A stretch of 64,000 bases of DNA from Thiosulfatihalobacter marinus (GCF_016019955.1 NZ_JAECRZ010000008.1:105244-169243); one strand, 5' to 3'; counted from the stretch's first letter, positions 45,168 through 54,255 are shown. The notes: generated from the sequence alone by a model not told the origin. A program made the numbers and translations.

Positions 45168-45644
45168 TCAGTTGACCGCCTTAGCGTCCACCACATCCTT
45201 CTCGATCTGCGGCTGGTCCGCGCGGGCGATCTGAATGCGGCGCGGCTTCAGCGCCTCGGGGATCTCACGTTCCAGATCGATATGCAGCATCCCGTCGGCG
45301 TGGCTTGCCCCGGTGACGCGCACATGATCCGCCAGATGGAACCTGCGTTCGAACGCGCGGGTGGCGATGCCGCGATGCAGATATGTTTTGCTGTCATCAT
45401 CATCGTCGGCCTTGCGCGCGGTCACAACCAGCGCGTTTTCCTTGACTTCGATCGACAGATCATCGGCCGAAAAACCGGCTACGGCGATCGATATCCGATA
45501 GGCATCTTCGGCGGTTTTTTCAATATTGTAGGGCGGATAGCTTGACTGCCCAACTTCGTTGGACAGGACGCGATCCATCATGTTGGCCAACTGGTCAAAC
45601 CCGACCGTCGACCGATACAGCGGTGCAAAATCAAAACTGCGCAT
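45168..45644 (-). CDS. Hsp20/alpha-crystallin family small heat-shock protein (IbpA-like)
   Basis: A 158-residue ATP-independent chaperone that holds unfolding proteins. The alpha-crystallin domain covers about residues 35-130: YRISIAVAGFSADDLSIEVKEN, YLHRGIATRAFERRFHL and MLHIDLEREIPEAL, followed by the PRRIQI I-x-I-type tail. The N-terminus SFDFAPLYRSTVGFDQL is IbpA-like. AGGAG lies 7-8 nt before the ATG. No conserved heat-shock element is clear upstream. Confidence 0.93.
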   Translation of the reverse strand: MRSFDFAPLYRSTVGFDQLANMMDRVLSNEVGQSSYPPYNIEKTAEDAYRISIAVAGFSADDLSIEVKENALVVTARKADDDDDSKTYLHRGIATRAFERRFHLADHVRVTGASHADGMLHIDLEREIPEALKPRRIQIARADQPQIEKDVVDAKAVN

Positions 45645-45772
45645 GTTTTATCCTCCATCATGAGCGATAGCAGTTGTTGCTTCTTGCGGCCTTCCCTGCG
45701 GGACAGACCACCATCCCGGAGCCCGGTAACCGGCGCCCCGATACAGCATATTTGGGAAAGGATCGGGCGGAT

Positions 45773-46576
45773 TCAACCCCCGTCGGCGCGCACGAATTTC
45801 GCCCCGGTGCTGCGCCGGTCTTCCTCGGCACTCAGTCGCTTGATGGCAACCGGCCGGTTCTCGTCCAGCTCTGCCAGCAGAACCTCCAAAGGACCGTCAA
45901 GCCCCATGCCCAAAGACACTTTGGACCCCTGCATCTCGGCCTTGGCCGACACCACCGAGGCAATACGCGGCGCGCCATCCACAAACGCAAACACCGGCGC
46001 GCCACTGCTTCCGAAATCAACACTGCAGGACATCACGTAAACTCCCTGCTGGCGGCCCAGAACGCGGCACATCTCCTGAAACGAAGGCGCGTCCTCGCGG
46101 CCAACCGCATAGGAAACCACCCCGATCTGTGCGCCCTTCCGAATGCGCCCGACAGTTTCAAACGGGATGATCGTGGTGTTGCGGATCGGCCGATACAATC
46201 GCAGGACCGCAAGATCATTCAAGACGCGTTTGGCGCCGCCCTGTGCGGTGTATTGATAATCGGGATGCACCACCGCCCGGCGCACGGATCGATAGGCCTC
46301 GGCCCGGCCATTGCGCCACCCTGCCCGGAATTCGATCTTGGCGGCATCGATGGGCAGGCCTGACTTGCGATCATACAGGCAATGCGCCGCCGTCAGCACC
46401 AGGTCAGGCGCAATCAGCGAGCCGGTGCAAAAACTGCGCCCGCCGATTTCCAACCGACCGACACCGCCCCAGCCCTTGCTGTCTTCACCGGTATTCATCT
46501 GGCGCAAGCCAGTGTCCTGCGCCCAGGCGCCCCCGGCAAGGGCCAAAGTCAGAAGAAGCGTCAAAATCCGGCCCAC
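45773..46576 (-). CDS. Secreted trypsin-like serine protease
   Basis: A 267-residue S1-family protease. The GTG at 46576 follows GGAGG by 8 nt and gives MGRILTLLLTLALAGGAWA, a clean Sec signal peptide; the frame extends to 46645 but lacks a better start. The triad is His in LTAAHCLYD, Asp in LNDLAVLRL and Ser in DFGSSGAPVF. Cys pairs flank the His and Ser. It should act in the periplasm or outside the cell. The substrate and any regulator are unknown. Confidence 0.88.
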   Translation of the reverse strand: MGRILTLLLTLALAGGAWAQDTGLRQMNTGEDSKGWGGVGRLEIGGRSFCTGSLIAPDLVLTAAHCLYDRKSGLPIDAAKIEFRAGWRNGRAEAYRSVRRAVVHPDYQYTAQGGAKRVLNDLAVLRLYRPIRNTTIIPFETVGRIRKGAQIGVVSYAVGREDAPSFQEMCRVLGRQQGVYVMSCSVDFGSSGAPVFAFVDGAPRIASVVSAKAEMQGSKVSLGMGLDGPLEVLLAELDENRPVAIKRLSAEEDRRSTGAKFVRADGG

Positions 46577-46665
46577 GGGGCGATCCTCCACATGTCTTTG
46601 CCCACCAAATATCAACGCCGCCGGGCGGAATTGCGGCAGCACCATGTCGGGTTCGGGCCGCCGGA

Positions 46666-47988
46666 TCAGCGCAGGATCGGAATATCGGGCGCCCGCTTGC
46701 CCTCGGCCGTCAGCGCCGGCGGTTGCGGGCCACCCGTTGCCCAGTCCAGCAATTCAACTGTATGAACAATTGGCACGTCTGTTCCCCCGCCGATCTGCAT
46801 CATGCAGCCGATATTCCCGGCGGCGATGATATCGGGCTGTTTGGCCTCCAGGCTGCGCACCTTGCGCGCCTTGAGCTGTTGCGAAATCTCGGGCTGCATC
46901 AGGTTGTAGGTGCCGGCAGATCCACAGCACAAATGGCTGTCGGCCGGCTCGACAACGGCAAACCCCGCCCGTTTCAGCAAGTCCTTGGGATATGTCTTGA
47001 TCTGTTGCCCATGCTGAAGCGAACACGCCGCGTGATAGGCCACGACCGTTCCCTTGTCTTCGCCCTGGGGCAGGTCCAGCTTCATCAGAAGCTCGGACAC
47101 ATCCATGGCGATCTCGCTGACCCGTCTGGCGTCTTCGGCCAATGGTGCGTTGCGGAACATGAACCCATAGTCCTTCACGGTCGTGCCGCACCCGGACGTG
47201 TTGATCACGATGGCATCCAACCCGTCCCCATCCATCTCACCCACCCAGGCGCGGATATTCCTCGCTGCGGTCGCATGGCTCTCTTCGGTCTTGCCCATGT
47301 GGTGGGTCAGAGCCCCGCAACACCCGGCCCCCTTGGCGACAACAACCTCACAGCCCAGCCGCGTCAGCAACCGGATCGTGGCATCGTTGATGTCGGTATT
47401 CAGCGCCTTTTGCGCACAGCCCGTCATCAGCGCTACGCGCATCTTCCGGGCACCGGACGGCGCAAAACTTTGCGGATCATCGTTGCGGCTGACCGGAGGA
47501 ATGTGTCTGGGCGCCATGTCCAACATCGCCTTCAACCGCGCATCGGGCATCAGAAACGCGAATGGCCGCCCGATCCTGGCCCCCAAAAGCGCCAGCCGGA
47601 ATCGCGTGGGATACGGCAGGATCCGCGCCAGCGTCCATCGCAACAGCCGGTCCATCAAAGGCCGCCGATAGCGGTTTTCGATATATTCGCGCGCATGGTC
47701 CACAAGATGCATGTAATGCACGCCGGACGGGCAGGTCGTCATGCAGGCCAGACAGGACAGGCACCGGTCGATATGCAGAACCGTCCTGGGGTCCGGGTCG
47801 CGTTCGTTTTCCAGCATATCCTTGATCTGGTAAATGCGGCCCCTCGGGCTGTCCAGCTCGTCCCCCAGAATCTGATATGTCGGGCAGGTCGCGGTGCAGA
47901 AACCGCAATGCACACAGGCCCGCAGAATTTCATTGGCCCGCTGGATACCGGGATCGCGAAGCTGTTCTTTCGTGAATGTCGTTTGCAT
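46666..47988 (-). CDS. glcF: Glycolate oxidase iron-sulfur subunit GlcF
   Basis: A 440-residue electron-transfer subunit of glycolate oxidase. Two [4Fe-4S] motifs, CVHCGFCTATCPTY and CLSCLACMTTCPSG, are followed by two cysteine-rich CCG domains (GAGCCGALTHHMG and LCCGSAGTYN). It takes electrons from the flavin of GlcD and passes them to quinone. It starts 6 bp after glcE, with order glcD-glcE-glcF on the reverse strand. The family length (~410-440) fits. Confidence 0.95.
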   Translation of the reverse strand: MQTTFTKEQLRDPGIQRANEILRACVHCGFCTATCPTYQILGDELDSPRGRIYQIKDMLENERDPDPRTVLHIDRCLSCLACMTTCPSGVHYMHLVDHAREYIENRYRRPLMDRLLRWTLARILPYPTRFRLALLGARIGRPFAFLMPDARLKAMLDMAPRHIPPVSRNDDPQSFAPSGARKMRVALMTGCAQKALNTDINDATIRLLTRLGCEVVVAKGAGCCGALTHHMGKTEESHATAARNIRAWVGEMDGDGLDAIVINTSGCGTTVKDYGFMFRNAPLAEDARRVSEIAMDVSELLMKLDLPQGEDKGTVVAYHAACSLQHGQQIKTYPKDLLKRAGFAVVEPADSHLCCGSAGTYNLMQPEISQQLKARKVRSLEAKQPDIIAAGNIGCMMQIGGGTDVPIVHTVELLDWATGGPQPPALTAEGKRAPDIPILR

Positions 47989-47994
47989 CTTGCC

Positions 47995-49119
47995 TTACCC
48001 CATGAGGCCGGGATTGAGAATCCCGCGCGGATCGAACCGGGCGCGCAGCCCCCTGGACAGCGCAGCCAGCGCCGGCGCCTCAGGCTGGAAAACCGCCACC
48101 CGGCGGCGCAACGCGCCGGGCGCGCGCACCAATGTCGCATGCCCGCCTAGGCGGGCGACCTGTTCGCGAACAACCACGGCGCCGCCGTCGTTTTCTTCGG
48201 GCATCACCAGCCAGATCAAACCCCCGCCCCAATCGCAAACCGCAACCGGCCCGTCCAGCGCCTCCAGAAGGACAGGCGCATCGGACGGCTTGACCGAAAC
48301 CCTCCATACAATTCCGGGCGTCTCTACCAAGGGGACCACATCGCGCAATTCACCCCACAATGCCGCACTTGCTGCGGCCTCGTGAATGTCCCAACCGGCG
48401 CAAATCTCCGCACCCAGCCGCCGCAAACGGTACGCCACGGAATCCGCCAGCCCCTCGATGCGCAACCGGGCCTCTCCGCCTTCGCTCAACCATGCCGCTC
48501 CGCTGATATCAAACGGCGACCCCAACGCCGCCGACAAAGCGGCAATGCCCGCGCGCGCATCCAGCCCGCGCCCCACCAACGTCGCCTCGGTTTCCGGGAT
48601 CGCCTGCACCTTCAACGCCACTTCACTCAAAATGCCCAAAGTGCCCCAGGAACCGGCCATCAGCTTCACAAGATCATAGCCGGTCACGTTTTTCATCACC
48701 CGTCCGCCATTCTTGAGCACCTGCCCCCGCCCATCCACAAACCGCACCCCCAGCGCCGAGTCGCGGCAGGCGCCAACCTGTATCCGCCGCGGGCCAGAGA
48801 CATTCGCCGCCACAACCCCGCCGATCGTGGGCGTGCCCTGCGTTCCCAACAGCGCGCGATGATCCATCGGCTCAAAGGCAAGCCTCTGCCCCTCCGCCGC
48901 CAGCACCGCGTCAATCTCCGCCACCGGCGTTCCTGCCCCGGCAACCAGGGTCAGCGCGCCCGGCTCATAAAGCGAGACACCCGACAATCCGTCCACACGC
49001 ACCGGATCGCCTTCCACCGGCACGCCAATATCGCGGGTACCGCCCCCGATCACCCGCAAGGGCACCGCCGCCCCCGCCACCAGTTCGGCCAACGCGGCCT
49101 CGTTTTCCGGTCTCATCAT
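47995..49119 (-). CDS. glcE: Glycolate oxidase FAD-binding subunit GlcE
   Basis: A 374-residue FAD-binding protein of the GlcE/PCMH group. It shows the FAD-binding segment with IGGVVAANVSGPRRIQVG and KNVTGYDLVKLMAGSWGTLGILSEVALKV. The two starting ATGs at 49119 and 49116 sit at the edge of a type A repeat, whose AAGAAG could be the ribosome binding site. It follows glcD after 69 bp of repeat and precedes glcF closely. Confidence 0.93.
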   Translation of the reverse strand: MMRPENEAALAELVAGAAVPLRVIGGGTRDIGVPVEGDPVRVDGLSGVSLYEPGALTLVAGAGTPVAEIDAVLAAEGQRLAFEPMDHRALLGTQGTPTIGGVVAANVSGPRRIQVGACRDSALGVRFVDGRGQVLKNGGRVMKNVTGYDLVKLMAGSWGTLGILSEVALKVQAIPETEATLVGRGLDARAGIAALSAALGSPFDISGAAWLSEGGEARLRIEGLADSVAYRLRRLGAEICAGWDIHEAAASAALWGELRDVVPLVETPGIVWRVSVKPSDAPVLLEALDGPVAVCDWGGGLIWLVMPEENDGGAVVVREQVARLGGHATLVRAPGALRRRVAVFQPEAPALAALSRGLRARFDPRGILNPGLMG

Positions 49120-49190
49120 CTTCTTTTGGCCCTAAATATCCTGGGGGTGAATGCCCCGGCTGGACCGGGGCAGAGGGGGCAACGCCCCTT
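49120..49190 (+). repeat. Dispersed intergenic repeat, type A, copy 4 (within glcDEF)
   Basis: CTTCTTTTGGC, AAATATCCTGGGGGTGAAT, a GCCCCGG-CTGGA-CCGGGGC hairpin and AGAGGGGGC...GCCCC. It fills the whole gap between the glcD stop and the glcE start, in the opposite direction to the operon. Confidence 0.78.
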
Positions 49191-50628
49191 ATTGCGCCGC
49201 GGCACGCCGCGCATCACTGGCCTTCAGGGGAAACACCTTGGCCGGGTTCAACAGCCAGGAGGGATCGAACACATCCTTGACCGCCATCTGGATTTCCAGA
49301 TCCTGCTCTGTGTACTGGCTGATCATCAGATCACGTTTCTCGATCCCCACGCCATGCTCGCCTGTCAGGCATCCGCCCACCTCGACACACAGCTTCAGGA
49401 TCTCCGCCCCGAACGCCTCGCATTTTTCCAGATCTCCCGGCTTGTTGGCGTCAAACAGGATCAACGGGTGCATGTTCCCGTCCCCCGCATGAAACACATT
49501 GCCCACGTCCAGCCCGAAGTCCCGCGACATCTCTCCGATCCGACGCAACACAAGCGGCAACTGGCTGACCGGGATGGTTCCGTCCAGACACATATAGTCG
49601 TTGATCTGCCCCATCGCGCCAAAGGCCGATTTCCGGCCCAGCCAGATGCGGGCACTTTCCTCGGCGCTGCCACTTTCACGTAACTCAACCGGATCATGCT
49701 GCTTCGCAATCGCGATGATACGCGACAACTGCGCCTCGATCTCCTCGTCGCTGCCCTCGACCTCGATGATCAACAGCGCCTCGCAATCCGGATATCCGGC
49801 CCCGGCAAATGCCTCGGTCGCCCGGATACACGGACGATCCATGAATTCGATGGCCACCGGCAGGATACCTGCCTTGATGATGTCACTCACACACTGGCCG
49901 GCCACTTCATTGGAATCAAACCCCACCAGGACAGGCCGGGCACCTTCCGGCTTGCGCAGAATGCGCAGCGTCGCCTCGGTGACAACCCCCAACTGACCCT
50001 CAGAACCGCAGATCAGCCCCAGAATATCCAGACCGCCAGCGTCCAGATGGGCGCCGCCGATCTCGACAATCTCGCCCTCCATCGTCACCAGCGTCACCCC
50101 CAAAAGGTTGTTCGTCGTCACGCCGTATTTCAGGCAATGCGCACCTCCGGAATTCATCGCGATATTGCCTGCAATGGCACAGGCCAGCTGGCTCGACGGA
50201 TCCGGCGCGTAAAAGAAATCCCGCTCTTCCACCGCGCCCGACACGCTCAGGTTCGTGCGCCCGGTCTGAACCCTGATGAAACGGTTTTCATAATCAACTT
50301 CAAGCACCTCCCCCATACGCGCCACGCCAAGGATCACCGAATCCTCGGTCGGCATCGCGCCACCGGCCAGCGATGTCCCGGCCCCGCGCGGCACCACCGG
50401 CACCCCTTCGGCCAGACAAAGCTTCAGCACCGCCGCCACCTCGGCGGTGCTGGACGGAAGCACAACCGCCAGAGGCGGACACCGATAGGCGGTCAGCGCA
50501 TCGCACTCATAGGCCCGCGTCTCCACAGGGTCGTCGATCACCGCTTCCGTTGGCAGCACCTGCCGCAAACGCGCAACGATCTGCGCCTTGCGAGACAACA
50601 CGTCAGGGTTCGGAACTGGCATGTCCAT
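49189..50628 (-). CDS. glcD: Glycolate oxidase FAD-linked subunit GlcD
   Basis: A 479-residue catalytic flavoprotein of the FAD-binding oxidase/VAO type, oxidising glycolate to glyoxylate. The FAD-binding PCMH domain has VPRGAGTSLAGGAMP and CAIAGNIAMNSGGAHCLKYGVT. The C-terminal domain has GNVFHAGDGNMHPLILFD and GEHGVGIEKRDLM. ATG 50628 follows GGAGG by 6 nt; the longer start at 50682 would cross a candidate operator. Glycolate is a main phytoplankton exudate. It heads glcDEF. Confidence 0.95.
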   Translation of the reverse strand: MDMPVPNPDVLSRKAQIVARLRQVLPTEAVIDDPVETRAYECDALTAYRCPPLAVVLPSSTAEVAAVLKLCLAEGVPVVPRGAGTSLAGGAMPTEDSVILGVARMGEVLEVDYENRFIRVQTGRTNLSVSGAVEERDFFYAPDPSSQLACAIAGNIAMNSGGAHCLKYGVTTNNLLGVTLVTMEGEIVEIGGAHLDAGGLDILGLICGSEGQLGVVTEATLRILRKPEGARPVLVGFDSNEVAGQCVSDIIKAGILPVAIEFMDRPCIRATEAFAGAGYPDCEALLIIEVEGSDEEIEAQLSRIIAIAKQHDPVELRESGSAEESARIWLGRKSAFGAMGQINDYMCLDGTIPVSQLPLVLRRIGEMSRDFGLDVGNVFHAGDGNMHPLILFDANKPGDLEKCEAFGAEILKLCVEVGGCLTGEHGVGIEKRDLMISQYTEQDLEIQMAVKDVFDPSWLLNPAKVFPLKASDARRAAAQ

Positions 50629-50643
50629 GAGACACCTCCCAAT

Positions 50644-50668
50644 AATTGGTAATTTTTTATAACCAATT
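50644..50668. promoter_or_regulatory. AATTGGT-N11-ACCAATT inverted repeat upstream of glcD
   Basis: Half sites AATTGGT and ACCAATT match those of FadR-subfamily GntR regulators (PdhR, LldR, GlcC), but with an 11-bp rather than 3-bp spacer. It lies 15-40 bp before the glcD ATG, just upstream of the ribosome binding site, and 44 bp from the divergent DUF599 gene. A glycolate-responsive repressor site is plausible; no GlcC gene is in the window. Confidence 0.55.
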
Positions 50669-50711
50669 TTGCGGGGTGGCAAGCGATAAACTGTCGCGAT
50701 AGGGTTGCCCC

Positions 50712-51416
50712 ATGATCTGGACCGACCGATTGCAACTGTTTTCCGGCACCGATTTCGGCGCCTTTGCCCTGCTGTTCGCCACCTGGCTCGGCATAGGCTA
50801 TCTCATTGAAAACCCTCCGAAAAAACACCCATCCGTTTCGCATCTCATGGGTCACTACCGGCGCGAATGGATGCGCGTTTTCCTGGATCGGAATCCCCGC
50901 GTTTTCGACGCCCAGATTCTCTCCAACCTGCGGCAGGGCACAGCCTTTTTCGCCTCGGCCACAATGATCACCATCGGGGGCGGGCTGGCCGTCATCGGAA
51001 GCGCGGAAAAACTCGCGGGTGTGGCGGCGGATTTTGCCGTGATGGACACACCGCCGATCAAACTGGAAATCAAGATCCTCGTCATGCTGATCTTTGTCGC
51101 CAATGCGTTCCTGAAGTTTGTCTGGGCGCACCGATTGTTTGGCTACTGTTCGGTCGTGATGTCCTCCGTCCCCAACAACCCGAATGATCCCAAGGGGTTG
51201 CCGCGCGCCGAAATCGCTGCCGAAATCAACATAACCGCCTCGCGCAGCTTCAACCGGGCGATGCGCTCGGTTTATTTCGGCCTGGCGGCGACGGCATGGA
51301 TTTTCGGTCCGCTGGCGCTGATCACAAGTGCAATCCTCACCACCTACGTTCTCTGGCGCCGCGAATTTGCCTCGCACTCCCGCGCCGCTCTTCTTCGCGA
51401 CCGCGAAGAAGGCTGA
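50712..51416 (+). CDS. DUF599 family membrane protein
   Basis: A 234-residue membrane protein with four predicted helices (about 13-31, 79-97, 116-137, 191-215). Segments such as NLRQGTAFFASATMITIGGGLAVIGS, KFVWAHRLFGYCSV and ASRSFNRAMRSVYFGLA are characteristic of DUF599. Function unknown. Divergent from glcD, with the GntR-type repeat between them. Confidence 0.88.
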   Translation: MIWTDRLQLFSGTDFGAFALLFATWLGIGYLIENPPKKHPSVSHLMGHYRREWMRVFLDRNPRVFDAQILSNLRQGTAFFASATMITIGGGLAVIGSAEKLAGVAADFAVMDTPPIKLEIKILVMLIFVANAFLKFVWAHRLFGYCSVVMSSVPNNPNDPKGLPRAEIAAEINITASRSFNRAMRSVYFGLAATAWIFGPLALITSAILTTYVLWRREFASHSRAALLRDREEG

Positions 51417-51486
51417 TCCGCTGTCAAGGACGCGACTTACACACCATCCACGCAATGGCACATCCCACCCCCCCTGCGCCACCGCC

Positions 51487-51550
51487 TCTTCATTTTGCCA
51501 GAAATACTCCGGGGGGGTCGCGCCCTGGCGCGGCGGGGGCAGCGCCCCCT
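51487..51550 (+). repeat. Dispersed intergenic repeat, type B, copy 3
   Basis: CTTCATTTTGCC, AGAAATACTCCGGGGGGG, a GTCGCGCC-CTG-GCGCGGC hairpin and GGGGGCAGCGCCCCC. It lies between the convergent ends of the DUF599 gene and rlmH and abuts the rlmH stop codon. Confidence 0.78.
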
Positions 51551-51551
51551 G

Positions 51552-52028
51552 TCACGTCCGATGATACGGCGCGCCCGACAGGATCGAGGCGGCACGGTAC
51601 AACTGCTCGGCCAGCATCACGCGAACAAGCATATGTGGCCAAACCATCTTACCAAAACTCAACCGGAAATCCGCCTGCGCACGCAAACCGGGATCCACCC
51701 CATCCGCGCCGCCAATGACAAATGCCAGATCGCCGCGCCCGTCATCGCGCCAGCCCGCGATCCGTTCGGCGAACCCGGGCGATCCCATCAGCTTGCCGCG
51801 CTCATCCAGCACACAGATCACCGCCCCGCGCGGAAGGGCGCCCTGCAACAAACCCGCCTCGGCTGCCATGCCGCCGCCCTTGCGGTCCTCCACCTCATGT
51901 ACCGTGACGGGGCCAAGCCCCAACGCCCGCCCTGTACGGTCGAACCGCTCAAGATAATCGTCCAGCAAGTCGCGCTCGGGGCCGGGCCGCAGCCGACCAA
52001 CGGCGCAGATATGCACCTTCAGTGCCAT
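51552..52028 (-). CDS. rlmH: 23S rRNA (pseudouridine(1915)-N3)-methyltransferase RlmH
   Basis: A 158-residue SPOUT-class SAM methyltransferase acting on helix 69 of the 70S ribosome. Signatures: ICAVGRLRPGPERDLLDDYL, CVLDERGKLMGSPGFAERI and FVIGGADGVDPGLRAQADFRLSFGKMVWPHML with the knot. It follows rsfS on the same strand after 38 bp, the usual pairing. Confidence 0.96.
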   Translation of the reverse strand: MALKVHICAVGRLRPGPERDLLDDYLERFDRTGRALGLGPVTVHEVEDRKGGGMAAEAGLLQGALPRGAVICVLDERGKLMGSPGFAERIAGWRDDGRGDLAFVIGGADGVDPGLRAQADFRLSFGKMVWPHMLVRVMLAEQLYRAASILSGAPYHRT

Positions 52029-52066
52029 TCTCTCGTCCTTTCGGCGCGCGCGCCGTCAGCGAAACC

Positions 52067-52468
52067 TCAGGCGGTTCCGGTCGGCAACCACATCTTTTCC
52101 AGCTGGTAGAACTCGCGCACTTCGGGCCGGAACACATGCACGATCACATCGCCGGTATCGATCAGCACCCAGTCGCCGGCATCCTTGCCTTCAACCTTGG
52201 CGCCGCGGCCGAATTCGGCCTTCAGCCGTTCCACCAGCTTTTCGGAAATCGCCGCCACCTGGCGGCTTGAGCGCCCCGAACAGATCACCATGTAATCGCC
52301 GATCGACGACTTTCCGCGCAGGTCGACCTGCACGATGTCTTCGGCCTTGTCTTCTTCGAGAGATGTCAGGATACGGGCAAGCAAGTCCTCGCTTGTCGTA
52401 TCGGTCTGGTCCGGGGTCACAACCGGACCGGTATCAGTAGCATCAGCCACGTCGGTATTCAAAGACAG
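52067..52468 (-). CDS. rsfS: Ribosome silencing factor RsfS
   Basis: A DUF143 protein that binds L14 and blocks subunit joining in poor growth conditions. KAEDIVQVDLRGKSSIGDYMVICSGRSSRQVAAI, VEGKDAGDWVLIDTGDVIVHVF and RPEVREFYQLEKMW are diagnostic. No ATG lies near the expected start. AAGGAGG at 52483-52477 points to a rare CTG at 52468 or a TTG at 52462; the frame stays open to a GTG at 52495. The N-terminal ~25 residues are acidic and variable. Confidence 0.9.
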   Translation of the reverse strand: MSLNTDVADATDTGPVVTPDQTDTTSEDLLARILTSLEEDKAEDIVQVDLRGKSSIGDYMVICSGRSSRQVAAISEKLVERLKAEFGRGAKVEGKDAGDWVLIDTGDVIVHVFRPEVREFYQLEKMWLPTGTA

Positions 52469-52581
52469 AAGTCTGCCCTCCTTGCGACGCACCACAAAGC
52501 CCCGGTGCCGGGCATGGCATTACGATAGCATCCTCATCCCCACTTCTCAATATTTGGCGCTCCGCCGCGGGCGCTTTGTTG

Positions 52582-54009
52582 CTACTCGGCATCTAGGGGG
52601 CGTGACGGCTCGTTCAGCATCCGCACCTCGCGTTGCGGGAAGGGAAGCGAAATCCCCGCGGCCTGAAACGCATCCCACAGGGCAAGGTAGACATTGCCGC
52701 GAATGTTGGTCAGACCGCCGGTGGGATCGTCGATCCAGAAGCGCAGGATATAATCCACACTGCTGTCGCCAAAGCCGACGATGTGACAAACAGGCGCCTT
52801 TGGAAAGCTCAGCACGCGCTCGACACTTCTGGCAGCCTCGATGGCGATCTTGCGCACCTCGTGAGGATCATCGCCATAGGCAGTGCCGAAATAGATATCC
52901 AGACGCACATAGGTGTCGGAATGCGACCAGTTCACCACCTGACCGGTGATCAGGTCTTCGTTCGGGATCAGGTATTCGCGCCCGTCGCGCGTGACCACGC
53001 TGACATACCGGGCCGAAAGCGAATTGATCCAGCCAAAGGTTTCGCCCAGCGAAATCACGTCGCCCGGCTTGATCGACTTGTCCAGCAGAATGATGACACC
53101 GGACACAAGGTTGGACACCACTTTTTGCAGGCCAAACCCGATGCCCACACCGATCGCGCCCGACAGAAAGGCCAGCCCGCGCAAATCAAAACCGACGGCG
53201 CGCAGCCCGATGAAGAAAGCCGCGCCATAAAGCAGAACCTGAAGGAACTTGACGAACAACACCTGCATCGAGGGCGAAATATCCTCGTTGCTGCGAATCC
53301 GTGACGCCGTCTGCCGCGACAGGAACCGCACCAGAGCGAATGTCAGCCCAAGGATCAGCGCCGCCTGCACCACCATCCACAACGTCAGACGGGAATCGCC
53401 GATCTCGACAGCGATACTGTCCATCAGCTGCATGGTTTCCTCGGACAGGCCCAGGATCACCAGCGTGATCCAGACCCAGGCACCATACCGCAGAAAGGAT
53501 CGCAGCGCGGAATTCTGCACCAGCCGCATCACCAGCACGACCACCAGCCAGGCCGACGCCAGGTTGGCGAGAATCGCCAGCAGATACGAGCGGCTGGGCC
53601 ATGTCAGATCGCGCATGATCCAGACCGTCATCCAGATCAGCGGCACGAATACCACAAGCGGCATACGCCGATGCAGCATCATCGCATAGCGAAACCGCCA
53701 TTTTGGCCAGCCCTCGCGCTCGCGAAGCCATCCATGAAATCGCGGCTGGATATAGCGGGCCAGGGCAAATGACACCGCAAGCAGGCCAAAGGCAATCGCC
53801 ACCTGATAGGCATTCCAGGGCCGCAAAAGCCCTTCAAGAAAGTCCTGAACCTGCTGCCAGATGCCCTGCACGATTTCGGTCGTGCCGGCCTCTGTCACCG
53901 CTTCAACGATTTCGCGCTCGGCTCCGGCAATGCGGTCCAGCACACTGCCCTGGTCCGCCACTGTTGCCGCCGGGGCGTCTGTGGTGATTTCATCTTCCAT
54001 CACCAACAT
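52582..54009 (-). CDS. MscS-family mechanosensitive ion channel with extra N-terminal membrane helices
   Basis: A ~475-residue inner-membrane channel. An N-terminal soluble segment is followed by about six helices. The pore-lining helix is FLSGAIGVGIGFGLQKVVSNLVSG, then the MscS beta domain (IKPGDVISLGETFGWINSLSARYVSVVTRDGREYLIPNEDLITGQV) and the cytoplasmic vestibule. Such channels release solutes on hypo-osmotic shock, which fits an osmolyte-using marine cell. The start is ATG 54009 or 54000; no strong ribosome binding site is seen. Confidence 0.9.
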   Translation of the reverse strand: MLVMEDEITTDAPAATVADQGSVLDRIAGAEREIVEAVTEAGTTEIVQGIWQQVQDFLEGLLRPWNAYQVAIAFGLLAVSFALARYIQPRFHGWLREREGWPKWRFRYAMMLHRRMPLVVFVPLIWMTVWIMRDLTWPSRSYLLAILANLASAWLVVVLVMRLVQNSALRSFLRYGAWVWITLVILGLSEETMQLMDSIAVEIGDSRLTLWMVVQAALILGLTFALVRFLSRQTASRIRSNEDISPSMQVLFVKFLQVLLYGAAFFIGLRAVGFDLRGLAFLSGAIGVGIGFGLQKVVSNLVSGVIILLDKSIKPGDVISLGETFGWINSLSARYVSVVTRDGREYLIPNEDLITGQVVNWSHSDTYVRLDIYFGTAYGDDPHEVRKIAIEAARSVERVLSFPKAPVCHIVGFGDSSVDYILRFWIDDPTGGLTNIRGNVYLALWDAFQAAGISLPFPQREVRMLNEPSRPLDAE

Positions 54010-54255
54010 GATGCACGCCCGCGCGGGTGGCGGCAATGATCTTGCATCGGCACGCACCCGCTTGAAGGAATCCGCGCGCGGGTGTATGGCGAAGCCATGA
54101 AACGCATCTATGACATCGACGACCGTGCCTTTTTGCCCTGGCGCTTTTTTGGTCAGTCCAAATCCGTCATCGCCGCTCTATGAGCGCGCGGCGTGTTTCC
54201 GCACGCCTGAAAATGCGAAACCATATCAGCCAATACACAACGATGGAGAGGACCA

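Noticed and set aside
54097..54183. A 28-codon ORF (MKRIYDIDDRAFLPWRFFG...) upstream of leuC
   Set aside because: It has no strong ribosome binding site and no run of leucine codons, so neither a leader peptide nor a small protein is supported.
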